A stretch of 64,000 bases of DNA, from NCBI GenBank assembly GCA_900315675.1, contig OMZY01000001.1, forward strand, positions 310,001 through 374,000, written 5' to 3'. This document shows, piece by piece, positions 56,041 through 64,000 of this stretch; position 1 is the first letter of the stretch, and each line of letters begins with the position of its first letter. Below the pieces are notes generated by a model that saw nothing but the letters and a program-made list of their open reading frames with translations, did no database searches and was not told where the DNA came from. Made by a program: the position numbers and the translations under genes. The DNA is from an uncultured Eubacteriales bacterium (GTDB taxonomy: Bacteria; Bacillota; Clostridia; Christensenellales; Aristaeellaceae).

Positions 56041-57180
56041 ATGAGCAATTATCAGAAAGTTATCCGGGGGAGAGACAGCCTTGGTAAACTTCGGGAGATG
56101 GCGGACAAAACCGGTATCCGGAAACCAATGATCATCGGAACGGAACCGCTGATCGGTACGCTCATGAAAAAAAATCCCTGGCTGCTTTCTGCGTCCGTAT
56201 TTTCTGATTTCCACGCCAATCCGGATCTGGCCGATACCAAGGCCGGTGCGGCACTGTATATGAAGGCAAACTGTGACGGGCTGATTTCTGTCGGCGGCGG
56301 TTCCAGCATCGATACCGCCAAGACCATCAAAGCCCGTCTGGATACAGCTGATGAGGAAGCCGTCATTGGAAGCAAACTGGAAGGCAGGATTCAATGCCCT
56401 CATATTGCGATTCCGGGAACAGCAGGGACCGGTTCAGAAGCCACGCAGACGGCTGTGATGTATGTGAATGGCAGGAAAGTGAGTCTGAACCATATTTCTC
56501 TTCGTCCGGACGGGGTAATACTGGATGCCTCCCTGCTGGATTCACTGCCGTTATACCACAAGAAATCCTGTGCGCTGGACGCGCTTTCACAGGGAATTGA
56601 AAGCTACTGGAGTATCAGTTCTACCGACGACAGCAAAGTGCATGCTTTTCTGGCTATTATCGGGGTGCTGGACAATCTGAAAGCATACCTGGCCGGAGAT
56701 CCCCACGCAGCAGAAGAAATGCTTGACGCAAGCTATCAGAGCGGCAAAGCCATCCAGATAACCCGCACAACAGCGGCGCATGCCATGTCTTACATGCTGA
56801 CCAAAAAACTGGGCCTGGCTCACGGACATGCCTGTATGATTACCCTGCCAGTTCTGTGGGAAATGATGCAGGACAGGGAAGAAATGCAGGAAGTGCTGAA
56901 AGACCTGAGTGCCAAAATGCGTCTGGGGGACGTCCGGATGGGACCTAAACTGCTGAAAGGTATCCTGTATGATCTTGAAATGGAGATTCCTCCTGTACCG
57001 GATGAAGGAATTCTGGAGGAACTGGCCTGTTCAGTCAATACAGAGCGGCTGAATAATCATCCGGTGAAGATGAACGGAGCGGAAATAAAACAAGCCTACC
57101 GCAGGGCGATGACGCCTCTCAGGGAAAACGAAAAACAGGCCTGCCTCGATATTTGGAGATATTACGGGAGGGAATCGTAA
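56041..57180 (+). CDS. Iron-containing alcohol dehydrogenase family protein
   Basis: A 379-residue group III dehydrogenase. The NAD(P)-binding part has DGLISVGGGSSIDTAKTI (~85-102) and PGTAGTGSEAT. The metal-binding part has CALDALSQGIESYWS (Asp ligand), TRTTAAHAMSYMLT and GLAHGHACMITLP (His ligands). The length and the absence of an aldehyde dehydrogenase domain exclude AdhE. Phosphonoacetaldehyde-reductase-like and lactaldehyde-reductase-like enzymes share this pattern, so the substrate is open. AGGAGG precedes ATG 56041. Its TAA overlaps the radC ATG by one base (TAATG), linking it to a DNA-repair-type gene with no clear metabolic partner. Confidence 0.9.
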   Translation: MSNYQKVIRGRDSLGKLREMADKTGIRKPMIIGTEPLIGTLMKKNPWLLSASVFSDFHANPDLADTKAGAALYMKANCDGLISVGGGSSIDTAKTIKARLDTADEEAVIGSKLEGRIQCPHIAIPGTAGTGSEATQTAVMYVNGRKVSLNHISLRPDGVILDASLLDSLPLYHKKSCALDALSQGIESYWSISSTDDSKVHAFLAIIGVLDNLKAYLAGDPHAAEEMLDASYQSGKAIQITRTTAAHAMSYMLTKKLGLAHGHACMITLPVLWEMMQDREEMQEVLKDLSAKMRLGDVRMGPKLLKGILYDLEMEIPPVPDEGILEELACSVNTERLNNHPVKMNGAEIKQAYRRAMTPLRENEKQACLDIWRYYGRES

Positions 57181-57881
57181 TGGAAGACAGCATCCATGCC
57201 GGACACCGCGAACGGATGAGGGAACGCTTTATTCATGATAAAGGGTTTGAAAACTTTGAAGACCATCAGATTCTTGAACTGCTTCTGTTTTATTCCAAAA
57301 CCAGAGGAGACACAAATCCGCTAGCCCATGAGCTGCTGGACCAGTTCGGAAGTCTGAAAGGTGTTCTGGAAGCCAGGCCGGAACAGCTGATGCAGGTAAA
57401 GGGAATCGGTGAACAGCAGGCAACCCTGATCAGTATGGTTGTACCGCTGACAAGAGTATGGCACAGATGCGCGATGACTGAACCGCAAAAAATCAGCAAC
57501 AGCAGGGAAGCAGAGAATTACTGTCTCTCCATTCTGGCGGGCGAACGCACAGAACGCTTTTATGTTATTTCCCTGAATGCCAAATGCAACGTACTTGGAC
57601 GGAGAAAGATCTCGGAAGGATCACTCAGTGAAGTTTCCGCCTATCCCCGGATGGTGATGGAAACAGCGCTGAACTACAATGCGCACAGTGTTCTTCTGTG
57701 TCATAATCATCCAGGCGGAACCTGCGCACCCTCGCCTGAGGACATTTCTTCCACGATTCAGCTTCAGAGACTTCTGAACGGTGTGGGAATTCTTGTGCTG
57801 GACCATATTATTGTTGCCGGAGACAGAACATACAGCATGATTCAGCACGGAGACATTGATTACAGGATCAAGGGCAGGTAA
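57180..57881 (+). CDS. radC: RadC family JAB-domain protein
   Basis: The 233-residue protein has an N-terminal helix-hairpin-helix part (GHRERMRERFIHDKGFENFEDHQILELLLFYS, VKGIGEQQATLI) and the JAB1/MPN-type metallo domain ending HNHPGGTCAPSPED (His-x-His...Asp zinc site) with MVMETALNYNAHSVLLC before it. RadC-like proteins are widespread; the original claim of a DNA-repair role has not held up, and the biochemical activity is uncertain. ATG 57180 (GGGAGGG upstream) is preferred over an in-frame upstream start at 57153 that would overlap the dehydrogenase gene more. The chromosomal, operon-embedded setting argues against the mobile-element RadC type. Confidence 0.92.
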   Translation: MEDSIHAGHRERMRERFIHDKGFENFEDHQILELLLFYSKTRGDTNPLAHELLDQFGSLKGVLEARPEQLMQVKGIGEQQATLISMVVPLTRVWHRCAMTEPQKISNSREAENYCLSILAGERTERFYVISLNAKCNVLGRRKISEGSLSEVSAYPRMVMETALNYNAHSVLLCHNHPGGTCAPSPEDISSTIQLQRLLNGVGILVLDHIIVAGDRTYSMIQHGDIDYRIKGR

Positions 57882-57884
57882 AAC

Positions 57885-58517
57885 ATGAAAAAAAACAGGA
57901 AACATTTATTCCCCCGTTCTGTCAGAATTATCCTTTGGTTATGTATACTGGCGGCAGTTGCTTACGCAGGTATGATCGGTTATGTCTGTTACAACGAAAG
58001 GGGGGTACAGACCGCTGTGACGGAAAATGACAGTTACGACGCCATTATAGTGCTCGGAGCACAGGTAAAAAAGGACGGTACCCCCAATGTACAGCTCAGC
58101 TGGCGTCTGGACGCAGCATATGACGCATACCGGCTGAAAACTGTTCCCGTAGTTGTATGCGGCGCACAGGGGAAGGATGAACCTGTGGCTGAAGCGCAAG
58201 CTATGAAACAGTATCTGACAGACAGGGGAATTCCGGAACAGGACATTATGACGGATCCCGCATCCTTCAATACAAGCCAGAACCTGAAAAATGCTGCGGA
58301 ACTGCTGAAGAACAGAACTGATATTCATAAAGTTCTGATTGTAACAAGCGACTACCATGTTCCGCGGTCACTTGCACTGGCCAGAGATCTCGGATTTGAA
58401 GCAATCGGACTGGGCAGTCCGTGCAAGCCTGAATACTGGATCAAAAATCATGCAAGGGAAGCGCTTTCCTGGTGCAAATACTGGGGAGTAAAATACCTGC
58501 ATCTTCCACTGGAGTGA
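57885..58517 (+). CDS. DUF218/SanA-like membrane-anchored protein
   Basis: The 210-residue protein starts with a basic tail and one membrane helix (~13-35, VRIILWLCILAAVAYAGMIGYVCY), then an outer DUF218 domain: YDAIIVLGAQVKKDGTPNVQLSWRLDAAYDAYRL, VVVCGAQGKDEPVAEAQAMKQYLTDRGIPEQDIMTDPASFNTSQNLKNAAELL, VLIVTSDYHVPRSLALARDLGFEAIG. SanA/ElyC-type proteins affect envelope permeability and lipid-carrier use, but the reaction is unknown. It begins 3 nt after radC and ends 4 nt before rsmG, so it is in the same transcript. Confidence 0.9.
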   Translation: MKKNRKHLFPRSVRIILWLCILAAVAYAGMIGYVCYNERGVQTAVTENDSYDAIIVLGAQVKKDGTPNVQLSWRLDAAYDAYRLKTVPVVVCGAQGKDEPVAEAQAMKQYLTDRGIPEQDIMTDPASFNTSQNLKNAAELLKNRTDIHKVLIVTSDYHVPRSLALARDLGFEAIGLGSPCKPEYWIKNHAREALSWCKYWGVKYLHLPLE

Positions 58518-58521
58518 CGGG

Positions 58522-59241
58522 ATGAAAAATACAGAAATAGAAAAACGGCTTGAGCAGAACAGGATTCCGTTTGACAAGGAACTTCCTGAAAAACTGGAGA
58601 TCTATCTTGCACTGCTGCAGGAATGGAACAGCAGAATGGATCTCACTGCCGTAACGGACGATGAGGAAACCATAGACAAGCATTTTGTTGACAGCCTCAT
58701 TGTGATGAAAACGGATCTGATCGGCAGGGAAGCAAAGCTGATTGATGTAGGTACAGGAGCCGGTTTTCCGGGGATGGTTCTTGCAATGGCATGTCCGGCT
58801 ATGAAAGTGACGCTGCTGGATTCCCAGCAGAAGAGATTATCCTTTCTTCAGGCTGTGGCTGAGAAAGCGGAAGTTAAAAACGTTACTCTGATTCATGCCA
58901 GAGCGGAAGACGGTGCCCGAAAGGCTGAATTGAGGGAAAAATTTGACGTTGCGGCAGCACGTGCGCTTGCACCAATGAACATACTGTGTGAATATCTGCT
59001 TCCTTACGTTTCCGTGGAAGGCTGTGCGCTCTGCTGGAAAGGTCCTGCACTGAAAAACGAGCTTGAAAGCGGAAGAAAAGCGGCTCATTTGCTGGGCGGA
59101 CGCATGGAGATGCCTGTATCCTATGCAGTGTATGGACGTGAGTGGGAACATATGATTCTTCCGGTCCGAAAAATCCAGCATACCGCTGCTGTTTATCCGA
59201 GAAAAGCCGGTATTCCGAAAAGCAAACCACTGGGAATCTGA
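58522..59241 (+). CDS. rsmG: 16S rRNA (guanine-527-N7)-methyltransferase RsmG
   Basis: A 239-residue SAM-dependent methyltransferase that makes m7G527 in 16S rRNA. The sequence shows LEIYLALLQEWNSRMDLTAVTDDEETIDKHFVDSL, the SAM loop KLIDVGTGAGFPGMVLAMACP, VTLLDSQQKRLSFLQ, FDVAAARALAPMNILCEYLLPYV and the C-terminal lysine-rich RKAGIPKSKPLG. It ends the 44-59 kb plus-strand run. There is no obvious terminator before the tRNA-Leu promoter, so some read-through into the tRNA is possible. Its usual neighbour mnmG is not here. Confidence 0.95.
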   Translation: MKNTEIEKRLEQNRIPFDKELPEKLEIYLALLQEWNSRMDLTAVTDDEETIDKHFVDSLIVMKTDLIGREAKLIDVGTGAGFPGMVLAMACPAMKVTLLDSQQKRLSFLQAVAEKAEVKNVTLIHARAEDGARKAELREKFDVAAARALAPMNILCEYLLPYVSVEGCALCWKGPALKNELESGRKAAHLLGGRMEMPVSYAVYGREWEHMILPVRKIQHTAAVYPRKAGIPKSKPLGI

Positions 59242-59256
59242 AATCCGCCCAGGCGC

Positions 59257-59286
59257 TTGACGCTTTTTTCATCTGAATGGTATACT
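59257..59286 (+). promoter_or_regulatory. Promoter of tRNA-Leu
   Basis: TTGACG (59257-59262), 18-bp spacer, TATACT (59281-59286), ten bases before the mature 5' end. Confidence 0.75.
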
Positions 59287-59295
59287 ATGCACAAT

Positions 59296-59377
59296 GCGGT
59301 TGTGGTGGAATGGCAGACACCGGGGACTTAAAATCCCCTGCCCATAAAGCGTGCGGGTTCGAGTCCCGCCAACCGCA
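59296..59377 (+). tRNA. tRNA-Leu (anticodon TAA)
   Basis: A class II tRNA with acceptor GCGGTTG/CAACCGC, D arm, anticodon stem GGGGA/TCCCC around CTTAAAA (anticodon TAA, reading UUA and UUG), a variable arm (TGCCCATAAAGCGT) and T arm GCGGGTTCGAGTCCCGC. CCA is not encoded. It stands alone with its own promoter and terminator; its 3' end is intact with no attachment repeat nearby. Confidence 0.96.
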
Positions 59378-59378
59378 C

Positions 59379-59412
59379 AAAAAACGACGTATTTTATACG
59401 TCGTTTTTTGTG
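59379..59412 (+). terminator. Terminator of tRNA-Leu
   Basis: AAAACGACGTAT and ATACGTCGTTTT form a 12-bp stem with a 3-nt loop and a T-run, 2 nt after the tRNA end. Confidence 0.93.
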
Positions 59413-59458
59413 CACCTGAAATATCAGGTACGAAGGGCTCAGGGTTTGCAGTGGATAA

Positions 59459-61882
59459 TCAGGGCTGCACCTGGTCCGAACCGTTCCGGATAAAACTGAA
59501 TTCAAGGACGTTCAGCGTGCCTACATTCGGATGGACCCATCCGGTTTTTCCGTTCTCCAGCAGGATCTGATACCAGCCGTTGGAGGAAACATCAAGAATT
59601 TCATATTCCTTAGAAGCTCTTGCATGCCCGATGACCCGGGAAGAAAATGCCGGATTTTTATGGACGTTCGGACTGTCAGTATCCCGGATCCGGAAACGTT
59701 TGATGACCGATATATCCCCGTCTTCAGACAAGGAGAGGGAAGTGCCTGAGGAAGCTGCAAATGTGCTGATAAACAGATTCTGCAATTCATCGATACGCTT
59801 TTCATACTCATTCAGCTGTTCCTTCAGAGCGATGTTCTCATCAGAAAGCGCAGCAGCATCCGCAGACGCATCCTGAGAAACGGTATCGGATACGGATTCG
59901 GATAAAACTGCAGACCGCTGTTCCGCTTCCGCAAGGGAAGCCTGGAGAGAAATCAGTTCATTTTCCCTGTCGGAGAGACTGGCTTCCAGATTTTTGATCT
60001 TTTCCTCACGGACGGCCAGATCGGAATTCAGCATTTCGACCTGCTGCGTTAAGGCGGTAAGATCTGATTCCTGGGTGCTGATCTGAGATTCTTTATCCGA
60101 CAAAGCGGCGCTGAGGGATTCTGCTGCCGAATCTTTTTCAGAAATCAATGCCTGCAGAGTTTCCAGCTGACCGCTCATTTCAGCGAGATTATCATTGAGC
60201 GTCTGGATCTGAGATTCTTTTTCTTCATTGCCGGCCGAAAGGGAAAAGATCAGAAGTGCTTTTTCTTCGTTTTCCGATTTCAGGGTTTTAAGCTCTTCCT
60301 CCAGACTCCGCACATCAGACGGAAGCACATTTTCCTGTTTTCCGTCAGTATCCGGTGAAAGAGATTCCGCATCTGATTCATGAGTGGATGATAATGACTG
60401 CAGTGCTTTGATCTGTTCATTTTTTTCTGACAGTTCGTCATTGAGAGAACGAATCTGAGCGTCCTTTTCGTCAATGCCGGCATTAAGCGTGAAAATCATC
60501 AGCGATTTATTATCATTGTCCGCTTTCAGATTCTTTATTTCCTCATCCCTGGCCTGAATCTCCTTACTGAGAGCCTCGGAATCCACGGAATCCGTCCCGT
60601 GGTCAGGAATACTCTGCGCTTCACCGTCAGAATTGTCAGGTGCAGAGACCGGAGCAGTCACTTCGTTTTCGCCTGTGAATACGGCTGCGGAAGCAGAGAG
60701 CTCTGCAATACGGGTATCCTTTTCAGCCAGTTTCTCCGTCAGTTCCTGAATCAGTAGATCTTTTCCGGCTGCCTCTGTTTCCAGCGCCTGCATTGCAGTT
60801 TCCTTTTCCTTGCCGACAGTGGTCAGCGTTTCAAGACCGGAACGGATATCTGCCATTTGTGTATTCAGCGATTCAATTTCCTGGTTCTTCTCCGACAGAT
60901 CGGCATTCAGGGATTCTATCAGAGAGGATTTTTCCTGAAGAGAAGTTTCAAGCGCTGTAACCGAGGATTTTAATTCCTCGTTTTCATTTGTGAGCGTATC
61001 GGCACCTGCCTGTTTTTCGGCGAGGTCATTTTCAAGATTCTTAATACGAAGTTCACCGGAAGCAATGCCGGCATTGAGAGATTCAAGAAGCGAAGCTTTT
61101 TCCGCCAACTCTGATTCCAGCTGGCTGATTCTTGTATCTTTTTCTTCTATTGATGAAGTGAGCGATTCCATTCCGGAAGATTTTTCTGTAATAGCATTAT
61201 CCAGTTCGTTTATTCTTTTTTCTTTATCGGAGATTTCCCTGCTGATGGAATCAAGCTGCGATGCTTTTTCATCAAGAGCCGTCTGCAGTTCAATGATCAG
61301 GGTTTCTTTCTCATCTGTTTCGGCTGTCAGGGAAAGAATATCAGCTTTTTTTTCAGTTACTTCATCACTGAGTGCGCTGATCTGCATATCCTTTTCGGAA
61401 AGATCAGCATTCAGCGAATCAATCAGAGCAGCTTTTTCATCTGAATCATCTGTCAGTTTTTTTATTTCTGCAGCCTGTTCAGCCTGCAGTGCAGTCAGGG
61501 TTTCGATCTGCTCATTCAGACCGGCTGTCTGTACAGTGTATTGATCCAGCTGCTCCTGTACGTCGGAAAGGTCATTTTTATACTGTGCAATCTGCAGATC
61601 CTTATCTGTTATCTGAGCGTTGATCTGAACAGTTTCATTTTCAAGAGCCTGAATCCGAGTCTCACGGTCTTCCAGATCTGTCTTCAGACTTTGCAATTCA
61701 GTATCGCGAAGGGAAAGCCTGGAATCGAGCTCCTTCATATTCTGTACATGAAGCTCAGCGTCAGCAGAAAGCATCTCTATCTTCCGGTTTTTATCCTGAT
61801 TGTTTGTGATATAAAGAATACAGAAAACCAAAGCAAGGACGGACAGCATGGCAATCAGTATATAATGAAACCCTCTCTTCAT
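59459..61882 (-). CDS. Membrane-anchored giant coiled-coil protein with C-terminal SH3-type domain
   Basis: The 807-residue product has one N-terminal membrane helix (~6-27, YILIAMLSVLALVFCILYIT). About 650 residues of coiled coil follow, built from a recurring 28-42-residue unit (S-L-N-A-D-L-S-E-K-D/N-x-Q-I-x-x-L), with two non-helical breaks (~405-440 TGENEVTAPVSAPDNSDGEAQSIPDHGTDSVDSE, and ~500-520). The end is an SH3b-like domain (~730-795, FRIRDTDSPNVHKNPAFSSRVIGHARASKEYEILDVSSNGWYQILLENGKTGWVHPNVG). Outside-facing SH3b domains bind wall peptides, so it may span from membrane to wall as a ruler or tether (inference). GGGAGG precedes ATG 61882 within AACCTGCCCGGGAGGTT, a self-complementary stretch that could mask it. 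Confidence 0.82.
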   Translation of the reverse strand: MKRGFHYILIAMLSVLALVFCILYITNNQDKNRKIEMLSADAELHVQNMKELDSRLSLRDTELQSLKTDLEDRETRIQALENETVQINAQITDKDLQIAQYKNDLSDVQEQLDQYTVQTAGLNEQIETLTALQAEQAAEIKKLTDDSDEKAALIDSLNADLSEKDMQISALSDEVTEKKADILSLTAETDEKETLIIELQTALDEKASQLDSISREISDKEKRINELDNAITEKSSGMESLTSSIEEKDTRISQLESELAEKASLLESLNAGIASGELRIKNLENDLAEKQAGADTLTNENEELKSSVTALETSLQEKSSLIESLNADLSEKNQEIESLNTQMADIRSGLETLTTVGKEKETAMQALETEAAGKDLLIQELTEKLAEKDTRIAELSASAAVFTGENEVTAPVSAPDNSDGEAQSIPDHGTDSVDSEALSKEIQARDEEIKNLKADNDNKSLMIFTLNAGIDEKDAQIRSLNDELSEKNEQIKALQSLSSTHESDAESLSPDTDGKQENVLPSDVRSLEEELKTLKSENEEKALLIFSLSAGNEEKESQIQTLNDNLAEMSGQLETLQALISEKDSAAESLSAALSDKESQISTQESDLTALTQQVEMLNSDLAVREEKIKNLEASLSDRENELISLQASLAEAEQRSAVLSESVSDTVSQDASADAAALSDENIALKEQLNEYEKRIDELQNLFISTFAASSGTSLSLSEDGDISVIKRFRIRDTDSPNVHKNPAFSSRVIGHARASKEYEILDVSSNGWYQILLENGKTGWVHPNVGTLNVLEFSFIRNGSDQVQP

Positions 61883-61941
61883 AGAAACAACCTCCCGGGC
61901 AGGTTTATATATTCAGTATACGAGAGGAAACCAGTGTATAT

Positions 61942-61971
61942 ATTATCTCATAGGCACAGGAATAAAGTCAA
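61942..61971 (-). promoter_or_regulatory. Promoter of the coiled-coil SH3 gene
   Basis: On the minus strand TTGACT (61971-61966), 18-bp spacer, GATAAT (61947-61942). Confidence 0.6.
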
Positions 61972-62037
61972 ACAAAGAAGTATGGCAATAAATACCGGTT
62001 TGGGGGCAGCTGCCATATCAAACTACCATATCATGTA

Positions 62038-62066
62038 TTGACAATACAAAAATAAGACGTTATAAT
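62038..62066 (+). promoter_or_regulatory. Consensus promoter of glmM
   Basis: TTGACA (62038-62043), 17-bp spacer, TATAAT (62061-62066): full consensus, 60 nt before the ATG. Confidence 0.9.
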
Positions 62067-62126
62067 ACATCTGATTTTTAGGAAGATTCAGTTTTTGATA
62101 CATGTATCTGATTAAGGAGGAGAACA

Positions 62127-63491
62127 ATGGGTAAATATTTCGGAACGGATGGATTCCGCGGCAAAGCAGGCGTTGTCCTGACGGCGGAGCACGCATTCAA
62201 AACAGGACGTTATATCGGTTGGTATTATGGGAAAAAGCATCTTGATGACAAAGCCAGAATCGTTATCGGCAAGGATACCAGGCGCTCATCCTATATGTAT
62301 GAAAGCGCTCTGGCAGCAGGAATCACGTCATCCGGAGCGGATGCCTATCTGCTTCATGTTACGACAACACCCTGCGTAAGCTATATCACAAGAACCGAAG
62401 ATTTTGACTGCGGCGTAATGATTTCCGCAAGCCATAACGCCTTTTATGACAACGGCATCAAGCTGATGAACGGAAAAGGCGAAAAGATGGACGATGAACT
62501 GCAGGACGCAATCGAAGATTATATTGACGGAAAAACGGAAGAACTTCCTTTTGCAGCTGAGGACAAAATTGGATGTACGGTTGACTTCTATACAGGCAGA
62601 AACCGTTATATCGGATACCTGACCAACCTTGCCACACGTCCTTTCGAAGACCATAAAGTAGCACTGGATTGTTCCAACGGCAGCAGCTGGATGATCGGAC
62701 CGGCAGTGTTCAATGCGCTGGGTGCCAAAACCTATGTCATTCATAACAAGCCGGACGGACTGAATATTAACCGTAACTGCGGAAGCACCCACATTGAATC
62801 ACTGCAGGAATACGTGAAAGAGAACAAACTGGATGTTGGTTTTGCTTTTGACGGAGATGCGGACCGGTGCCTTGCGGTGGATGAGAACGGCAACGAGGTG
62901 AACGGCGACAAGATCATGTACATCTGCGCCAAGTATCTGAAAAGCAAAGGTCAGCTGCCGAGCAATACTGTTGTAACAACGATTATGAGTAATTTCGGAC
63001 TGTACAAAGCGCTGGATGCAGCCGGAATCAACTATGAAAAAACAGCAGTAGGCGACCGGTATGTATACGAGAATATGAAGGCCTACAATCACCTGATCGG
63101 CGGAGAGCAGAGCGGACATATTATATTCCGCAAGCATGCCCGGACCGGTGACGGACTGATTACCGCGATCATGCTGATGGAAGTGATGATTGACACTCAG
63201 CTGCCGCTGTCCGTGCTTGCCGAACCCTGTAAGATGTATCCGCAGGTTCTGAAAAACGTAGTGGTTGACGATAAGGACGGCACCCTGGCGGAACAGAAAG
63301 TGATGGATGCAGTGAATCACTGCACAGAACAGCTTGGAGATACAGGGCGTGTACTGCTGCGTAAAAGCGGTACGGAACCGGTGCTGCGCGTCATGAGTGA
63401 GGCGACGAGCATCGAAGAATGCGAAAAATATGTCGATTATATTATAGAATCAATGAAAGAAAGCGGACATCTGATCGAGGTGAAAAAGTAA
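62127..63491 (+). CDS. glmM: Phosphoglucosamine mutase
   Basis: A 454-residue member of the alpha-D-phosphohexomutase family that converts glucosamine-6-phosphate to glucosamine-1-phosphate for UDP-GlcNAc and peptidoglycan. Domains: GKYFGTDGFRGKAG at the start, the phosphoserine loop VMISASHNAFYDNGIKLM (~98-115), metal-binding FDGDADRC (~240-247), sugar-binding GGEQSGHIIF, and the phosphate-binding LRKSGTEPVLRVM near the end. These fit GlmM better than phosphomannomutase. AAGGAGGAG precedes ATG 62127. Its TAA overlaps the ATG of the downstream beta-helix gene (TAATG), which probably acts on the same sugar pathway. Confidence 0.93.
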   Translation: MGKYFGTDGFRGKAGVVLTAEHAFKTGRYIGWYYGKKHLDDKARIVIGKDTRRSSYMYESALAAGITSSGADAYLLHVTTTPCVSYITRTEDFDCGVMISASHNAFYDNGIKLMNGKGEKMDDELQDAIEDYIDGKTEELPFAAEDKIGCTVDFYTGRNRYIGYLTNLATRPFEDHKVALDCSNGSSWMIGPAVFNALGAKTYVIHNKPDGLNINRNCGSTHIESLQEYVKENKLDVGFAFDGDADRCLAVDENGNEVNGDKIMYICAKYLKSKGQLPSNTVVTTIMSNFGLYKALDAAGINYEKTAVGDRYVYENMKAYNHLIGGEQSGHIIFRKHARTGDGLITAIMLMEVMIDTQLPLSVLAEPCKMYPQVLKNVVVDDKDGTLAEQKVMDAVNHCTEQLGDTGRVLLRKSGTEPVLRVMSEATSIEECEKYVDYIIESMKESGHLIEVKK

Positions 63492-64000
63492 TGCTGAAAA
63501 CAAAAGATCTTTATGACCTGACACACACGCGGGCGGCGACTATTCTGGAAAACACAGAATATCCCTGGGAAGCTCTTGGGAAAATCAAGGAATTCATTAT
63601 AGAACTGGGTAAAACCCTGCCTGAGGATGAGTTTGAAGAGGTCAGTGAAAATGTCTGGATTGCCAGGGACGCCAAAATCTATCCGAACAACTATATCGGT
63701 GCACCTGCAATCATCGGACATGAAACAGAAGTACGCCCCGGAGCTTTTATCCGCGGGAGCGCGCTGGTTGGTGATCACTGTGTTGTGGGAAACAGCACTG
63801 AACTGAAAAATGTGATTCTTTTTGACAATGTGCAGGTTCCTCACTACAATTATGTCGGTGACAGTATTCTTGGTTACAAAAGTCATATGGGCGCCGGATC
63901 CATTACTTCCAACGTTAAAAGTGACAAGATGCTTGTGGTGGTACGGTGCGGAGATGAAAAGATTGAAACCGGCCTGAAGAAAATAGGCGCCATGCTGGGA
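63491..64000 (+). CDS. Left-handed beta-helix sugar-nucleotide acyltransferase-like protein (GlmU C-domain-like), cut by window edge
   Basis: Only the first 170 residues lie in the window. They read KTKDLYDLTHTRAATILENTEYPWEALGKIKEFIIELG, then hexapeptide-type turns: VWIARDAKIYPNNYIGAPAIIGHETEVRPGAFIRGSALVGDHCVVGNSTELKNVILFDNVQVPHYNYVGDSILGYKSHMGAGSITSNVKSD. The HYNYVGDS...GAG block is like the acetyltransferase active-site region of GlmU, without the N-terminal uridylyltransferase domain. Such stand-alone proteins are annotated as UDP-GlcNAc pyrophosphorylase-related. Coupling to glmM by a TAATG overlap supports a role in glucosamine-1-phosphate acetylation. The C-terminus is missing, so full length is unknown. 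Confidence 0.8.
   Translation, partial: MLKTKDLYDLTHTRAATILENTEYPWEALGKIKEFIIELGKTLPEDEFEEVSENVWIARDAKIYPNNYIGAPAIIGHETEVRPGAFIRGSALVGDHCVVGNSTELKNVILFDNVQVPHYNYVGDSILGYKSHMGAGSITSNVKSDKMLVVVRCGDEKIETGLKKIGAMLG

Noticed and set aside
57180-57881. radC as a sign of a further mobile element
   Set aside because: It is embedded in a tight housekeeping operon with overlapping genes and normal composition; no integrase or repeats are nearby.

Overview
The window looks like a chromosomal segment of a Gram-positive anaerobe in the Clostridia (Bacillota), probably a gut or rumen fibre degrader. This is inferred from gene order (infC-rpmI-rplT with a leader attenuator; CIRCE-hrcA-grpE-dnaK-dnaJ; priA-def-fmt-rsmB-rlmN-PP2C-PASTA kinase-rsgA-rpe), AGGAGG-type ribosome binding sites, TTGACA/TATAAT promoters, a TAXI-type TRAP transporter, and an intracellular xylo-oligosaccharide cassette (GH8 + GH120). 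No species can be named from the sequence alone.

Layout. 1-1.7 kb: 3' end of phosphofructokinase, then the IF3/L35/L20 operon. 1.7-7.8 kb: single accessory genes (GNAT, histidine phosphatase, secreted peptidoglycan-binding serine hydrolase, membrane protein, SRAP, GIY-YIG, LURP-one-like). 7.9-11.1 kb: GH8-GH120 pair with its own promoter. 11.16-24.9 kb: two mobile elements stacked head to tail in the 3' end of a tRNA-Arg(CCG) gene on the minus strand. Three copies of the tRNA 3' half (11163, 16779, 24819) bound them, each followed by its own terminator. Element 1 (11.16-16.8 kb) is a deleted prophage: an integrase stump joined to the 3' part of a giant phage protein gene, plus one small gene. 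Element 2 (16.8-24.9 kb) is compact and appears intact. It has integrase and a repressor facing left; a small gene, an excisionase-like gene, an unknown gene, primase, helicase and a terminase small-subunit-like gene facing right; and two cargo genes at the far end. It has no capsid, tail or lysis genes, so it resembles a phage-inducible chromosomal island (phage satellite). A symmetric iteron block just after the helicase gene is a candidate replication origin.

25-33.8 kb: a minus-strand trio (acyl-ACP thioesterase, DUF1643, F420-ligase-like) driven by a consensus promoter with a palindrome in its spacer. Envelope-related plus-strand genes follow: GT2-GtrA glycosyltransferase, two Lgt-like membrane proteins, a phosphodiester glycosidase-like protein and a PlsC-like protein. 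33.8-38.7 kb: heat-shock operon under CIRCE. 38.8-44 kb: VanZ-like protein, cysteine desulfurase, TAXI-TRAP binding protein and fused permease. 44-59.2 kb: a dense, translationally coupled housekeeping run for replication restart, N-terminal formyl-Met handling, rRNA/tRNA modification, Ser/Thr signalling and ribosome assembly. 59.3-64 kb: tRNA-Leu(TAA), a large membrane-anchored coiled-coil SH3 protein, glmM and the start of a left-handed beta-helix sugar-nucleotide enzyme gene.

The most novel part is 11-25 kb: a two-deep pile-up of elements that share one integration logic (tRNA 3' half, replacement terminator, paired tandem arm repeats at both ends) but carry unrelated repeat sequences, with the second element a candidate phage satellite.
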